A DNA stretch of 64,000 bases from Thiodiazotropha sp040507225 (GTDB lineage: Bacteria > Pseudomonadota > Gammaproteobacteria > Chromatiales > Chromatiaceae). The position numbers and the translations under genes were made by a program. Numbering within the stretch: the first letter of the stretch is position 1; every line of letters begins with the position of its first letter. The notes beneath the pieces are model-generated. The model had not been told where the DNA came from. It ran no database searches and worked only from the letters and a program-made list of their open reading frames with translations. Of the stretch, positions 62,481 through 64,000 are shown piece by piece. The DNA lies in NCBI GenBank assembly GCA_040507225.1, contig JBEVVG010000001.1:806001-870000 (forward strand), written 5' to 3'.

Positions 62481-63218
62481 CTAACCTTCAAGCAACGCGA
62501 TAATCAGCCGCTTTGCCTGTTCCATGCCGTGTATCAGGTGTTTCTCGATATCGGTCATGGTGATCGGCGACTCCCGTTTACCCGCCGCCCAGTTTGAAAC
62601 TACCGCACAGGAGGCATAGCAGAGCTTGAATTCCCTGGCCAGGGCCGCTTCGGGCATCCCGGTCATTCCCACGATATCACAGCCATCACGTTCCATGCGA
62701 ACGATCTCCGCCGCGGTTTCCAGTCGCGGCCCCTGGGTGGCTCCGTAGGTTCCCCGGCCGACGCTCTCCACACTGCTTTGATGCGCGGCGGAGATCAGAC
62801 TCTGGCGCAGTTCCTCACAATAGGGATAGGTGAAGTCGATGTGCGTGACCTGCTGCAGGTCGCTTTCGAAGATCGTCTGCTCCCTGCCAAAGGTGTAGTC
62901 GATGATCTGATCGGGTATCACGATGCTGCCAGGCTTCATCTCCGGGGTGATGCCGCCCACTGCCGCCACAGCGATGACCCGGTCCATCCCAAGATGGTGC
63001 AGTGCCCACATGTTCGCCCGGTAATTCACTCGATGCGGCGGAATCGTGTGCGAAGCCCCGTGACGAGGAAGAAAAACCACTTCTGTGCCGGCGATGCGGC
63101 CGTGTGTAAAAGCCGCAGAGGGGTCACCAAACGGCGTGTGACAAACTTCACGATGGGTAATTTCCAGATCCGGAATCTTATCCAGACCGCTCCCACCGAT
63201 AATGGCTATCTTGGTCAT
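62481..63218 (-). CDS. S-methyl-5'-thioinosine phosphorylase (MTAP/PNP family)
   Basis: 245 residues. Phosphorylase motifs are IAIIGGSGLDKIPDL, VVFLPRHGASHTIPPHRVNY (phosphate-binding RHG), ATQGPRLETAAEI and the substrate loop MTGMPEAALARE. In gammaproteobacteria such as Pseudomonas this type salvages methylthioinosine to hypoxanthine, after an adenosine deaminase step. Distinguishing it from methylthioadenosine phosphorylase is a matter of a few active-site residues; the MTI assignment is by family resemblance. GGGC precedes the ATG. It is followed by the Prx gene upstream on the same strand. Confidence 0.85.
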   Translation of the reverse strand: MTKIAIIGGSGLDKIPDLEITHREVCHTPFGDPSAAFTHGRIAGTEVVFLPRHGASHTIPPHRVNYRANMWALHHLGMDRVIAVAAVGGITPEMKPGSIVIPDQIIDYTFGREQTIFESDLQQVTHIDFTYPYCEELRQSLISAAHQSSVESVGRGTYGATQGPRLETAAEIVRMERDGCDIVGMTGMPEAALAREFKLCYASCAVVSNWAAGKRESPITMTDIEKHLIHGMEQAKRLIIALLEG

Positions 63219-63320
63219 GCCCTGTCTATCTGTGCCCGTAACTGTTGTTGTGATTCATATCGCGACGGCCGTCTTGCCGCGTATTCTCGCGCGGTACGCA
63301 CCGTGAACCGCGCGTGCTTG

Positions 63321-63926
63321 TCAAAGCAGATCTGCGTGACTGGCCAGGTAATCCGCGACCCCTTCCGGGCTGCCTTTCATCCCATCGTCACCCTGCTTCC
63401 AGCCTGCCGGGCAGACTTCTCCGTGTTCTTCGGTGAACTGCAGGGCGTCGATCATACGCAGCATCTCGTCGATATTCCGTCCCAGCGGGAGATCATTGAC
63501 GATCTGGTGACGCACGACACCGCTCTTGTCGATCAGGAACGAGCCCCGGAAAGCGACCTTTCCGTCAGGCGTTTCCACATCGTAGGCCTTGCACACGGCA
63601 TGATTCAGGTCGGCCACCAGCGGGTACGCAACCGGCCCGATGCCCCCCTCGTTCACCGGGGTGTTGCGCCATGCGTTGTGGGTAAAGTGGGAATCGACGG
63701 AACACCCCACCACGGCCACCTGGCGTTGCTCGAACGCATCAAGACGATGGTGGAAGGCGATCAGTTCGGAGGGACAGACGAAAGTGAAATCCAGGGGGTA
63801 AAAAAACAATACCGCATACTTGTCTTTAATCGCCTCGCTGAAAGTGAAATCATCTACGATGGTTCCGTCACCCAATACCGCCGATGCGGTGAAATCCGGA
63901 GCCTCGCGGCCAACCAATACGCCCAT
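63321..63926 (-). CDS. Typical 2-Cys peroxiredoxin (AhpC/TSA family)
   Basis: 201 residues. The peroxidatic cysteine lies in PLDFTFVCPSELIAFHH and the resolving cysteine in EHGEVCPAGW near the C-terminus, the hallmark of typical 2-Cys Prx. The tail extends past it as KQGDDGMKGSPEGVADYL. TAGGAGGT precedes the ATG. It reduces H2O2 and organic peroxides in the cytosol. Together with tpx it gives the region two peroxide-defence genes. Confidence 0.95.
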   Translation of the reverse strand: MGVLVGREAPDFTASAVLGDGTIVDDFTFSEAIKDKYAVLFFYPLDFTFVCPSELIAFHHRLDAFEQRQVAVVGCSVDSHFTHNAWRNTPVNEGGIGPVAYPLVADLNHAVCKAYDVETPDGKVAFRGSFLIDKSGVVRHQIVNDLPLGRNIDEMLRMIDALQFTEEHGEVCPAGWKQGDDGMKGSPEGVADYLASHADLL

Positions 63927-64000
63927 TTTGTACCTCCTACTGCTTCCGATACGTCATTGTGAAACAACCGCGTACGCCCATCATGTCCGGTGCACACAGT

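Overview
The window is about 64 kb of GC-rich, gene-dense bacterial chromosome, almost certainly from a gammaproteobacterium. The gene content (a complete type VI secretion system (T6SS) with Fha/PppA/TagF regulators, Tpx, CorA, and an S-methyl-5'-thioinosine phosphorylase next to a 2-Cys peroxiredoxin) suits an environmental, possibly Chromatiales- or sulfur-oxidiser-like lineage. That placement is an inference, because no rRNA or other marker gene is present. I found no tRNA, rRNA or CRISPR array.

Layout. (1) 1-3.9 kb: the end of an unknown gene, an autotransporter-like protein with choice-of-anchor repeats, a YkgJ-type cysteine-cluster protein and a GNAT acetyltransferase. (2) 3.8-8.6 kb, minus strand: the first VgrG island, running vgrG1, DUF6484, a TIGR02270-type HEAT-like protein, a 55-residue membrane protein and a DUF922 protein with an HEQGH zinc-protease motif. 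(3) 9.1-32.9 kb, plus strand: the T6SS core, in the order TssB/TssC-like hybrid, tssA, tssB, tssC, hcp, tagJ, tssE, tssF, tssG, clpV, tagH (FHA), tssJ, tssK, tssL (OmpA-fused), tssM, tagF, pppA and a LysM/TPR lipoprotein. With VgrG, all 13 core subunits are present. (4) 33.5-43 kb: a second Hcp (minus strand) beside a decayed tssC-like remnant, then a second VgrG island: vgrG2, TIGR02270-type, a truncated DUF6484-type protein, DUF2169, a thiolase-fold protein, a PAAR-like (DUF4150) nuclease effector and its DUF3396 immunity protein. (5) 43.3-44.6 kb: an IS3-family element with a broken orfA. It abuts a 53-bp relic of the thiolase-like gene, so this edge has been rearranged.

(6) 45-48.3 kb: an AT-rich gene for a membrane Ser/Thr kinase with six repeats of about 110 residues. 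(7) 48.4-51.1 kb, minus strand: an AlgI-like MBOAT plus AlgJ/AlgX-like pair for polymer O-acetylation. (8) 51.6-64 kb: a TauE/SafE permease, a fumarylacetoacetase-family enzyme, a minus-strand cluster of kinase-HAMP protein, polysaccharide deacetylase and TPR lipoprotein, then an unknown gene, tpx, CorA, a histone-H1-like membrane protein, MTI phosphorylase and a peroxiredoxin.

How they fit together. TssJ-L-M form the membrane complex, TssE-F-G-K the baseplate, TssA-B-C and Hcp the tail, and VgrG with PAAR-like proteins the loaded tip. ClpV recycles the sheath. TagH, TagF and PppA point to phospho-control of firing, yet the main operon has no kinase. The two eukaryote-type kinases elsewhere in the window are candidate partners. 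The two VgrG islands share a VgrG/TIGR02270/DUF6484 backbone and differ in cargo, which suggests modular effector loading.
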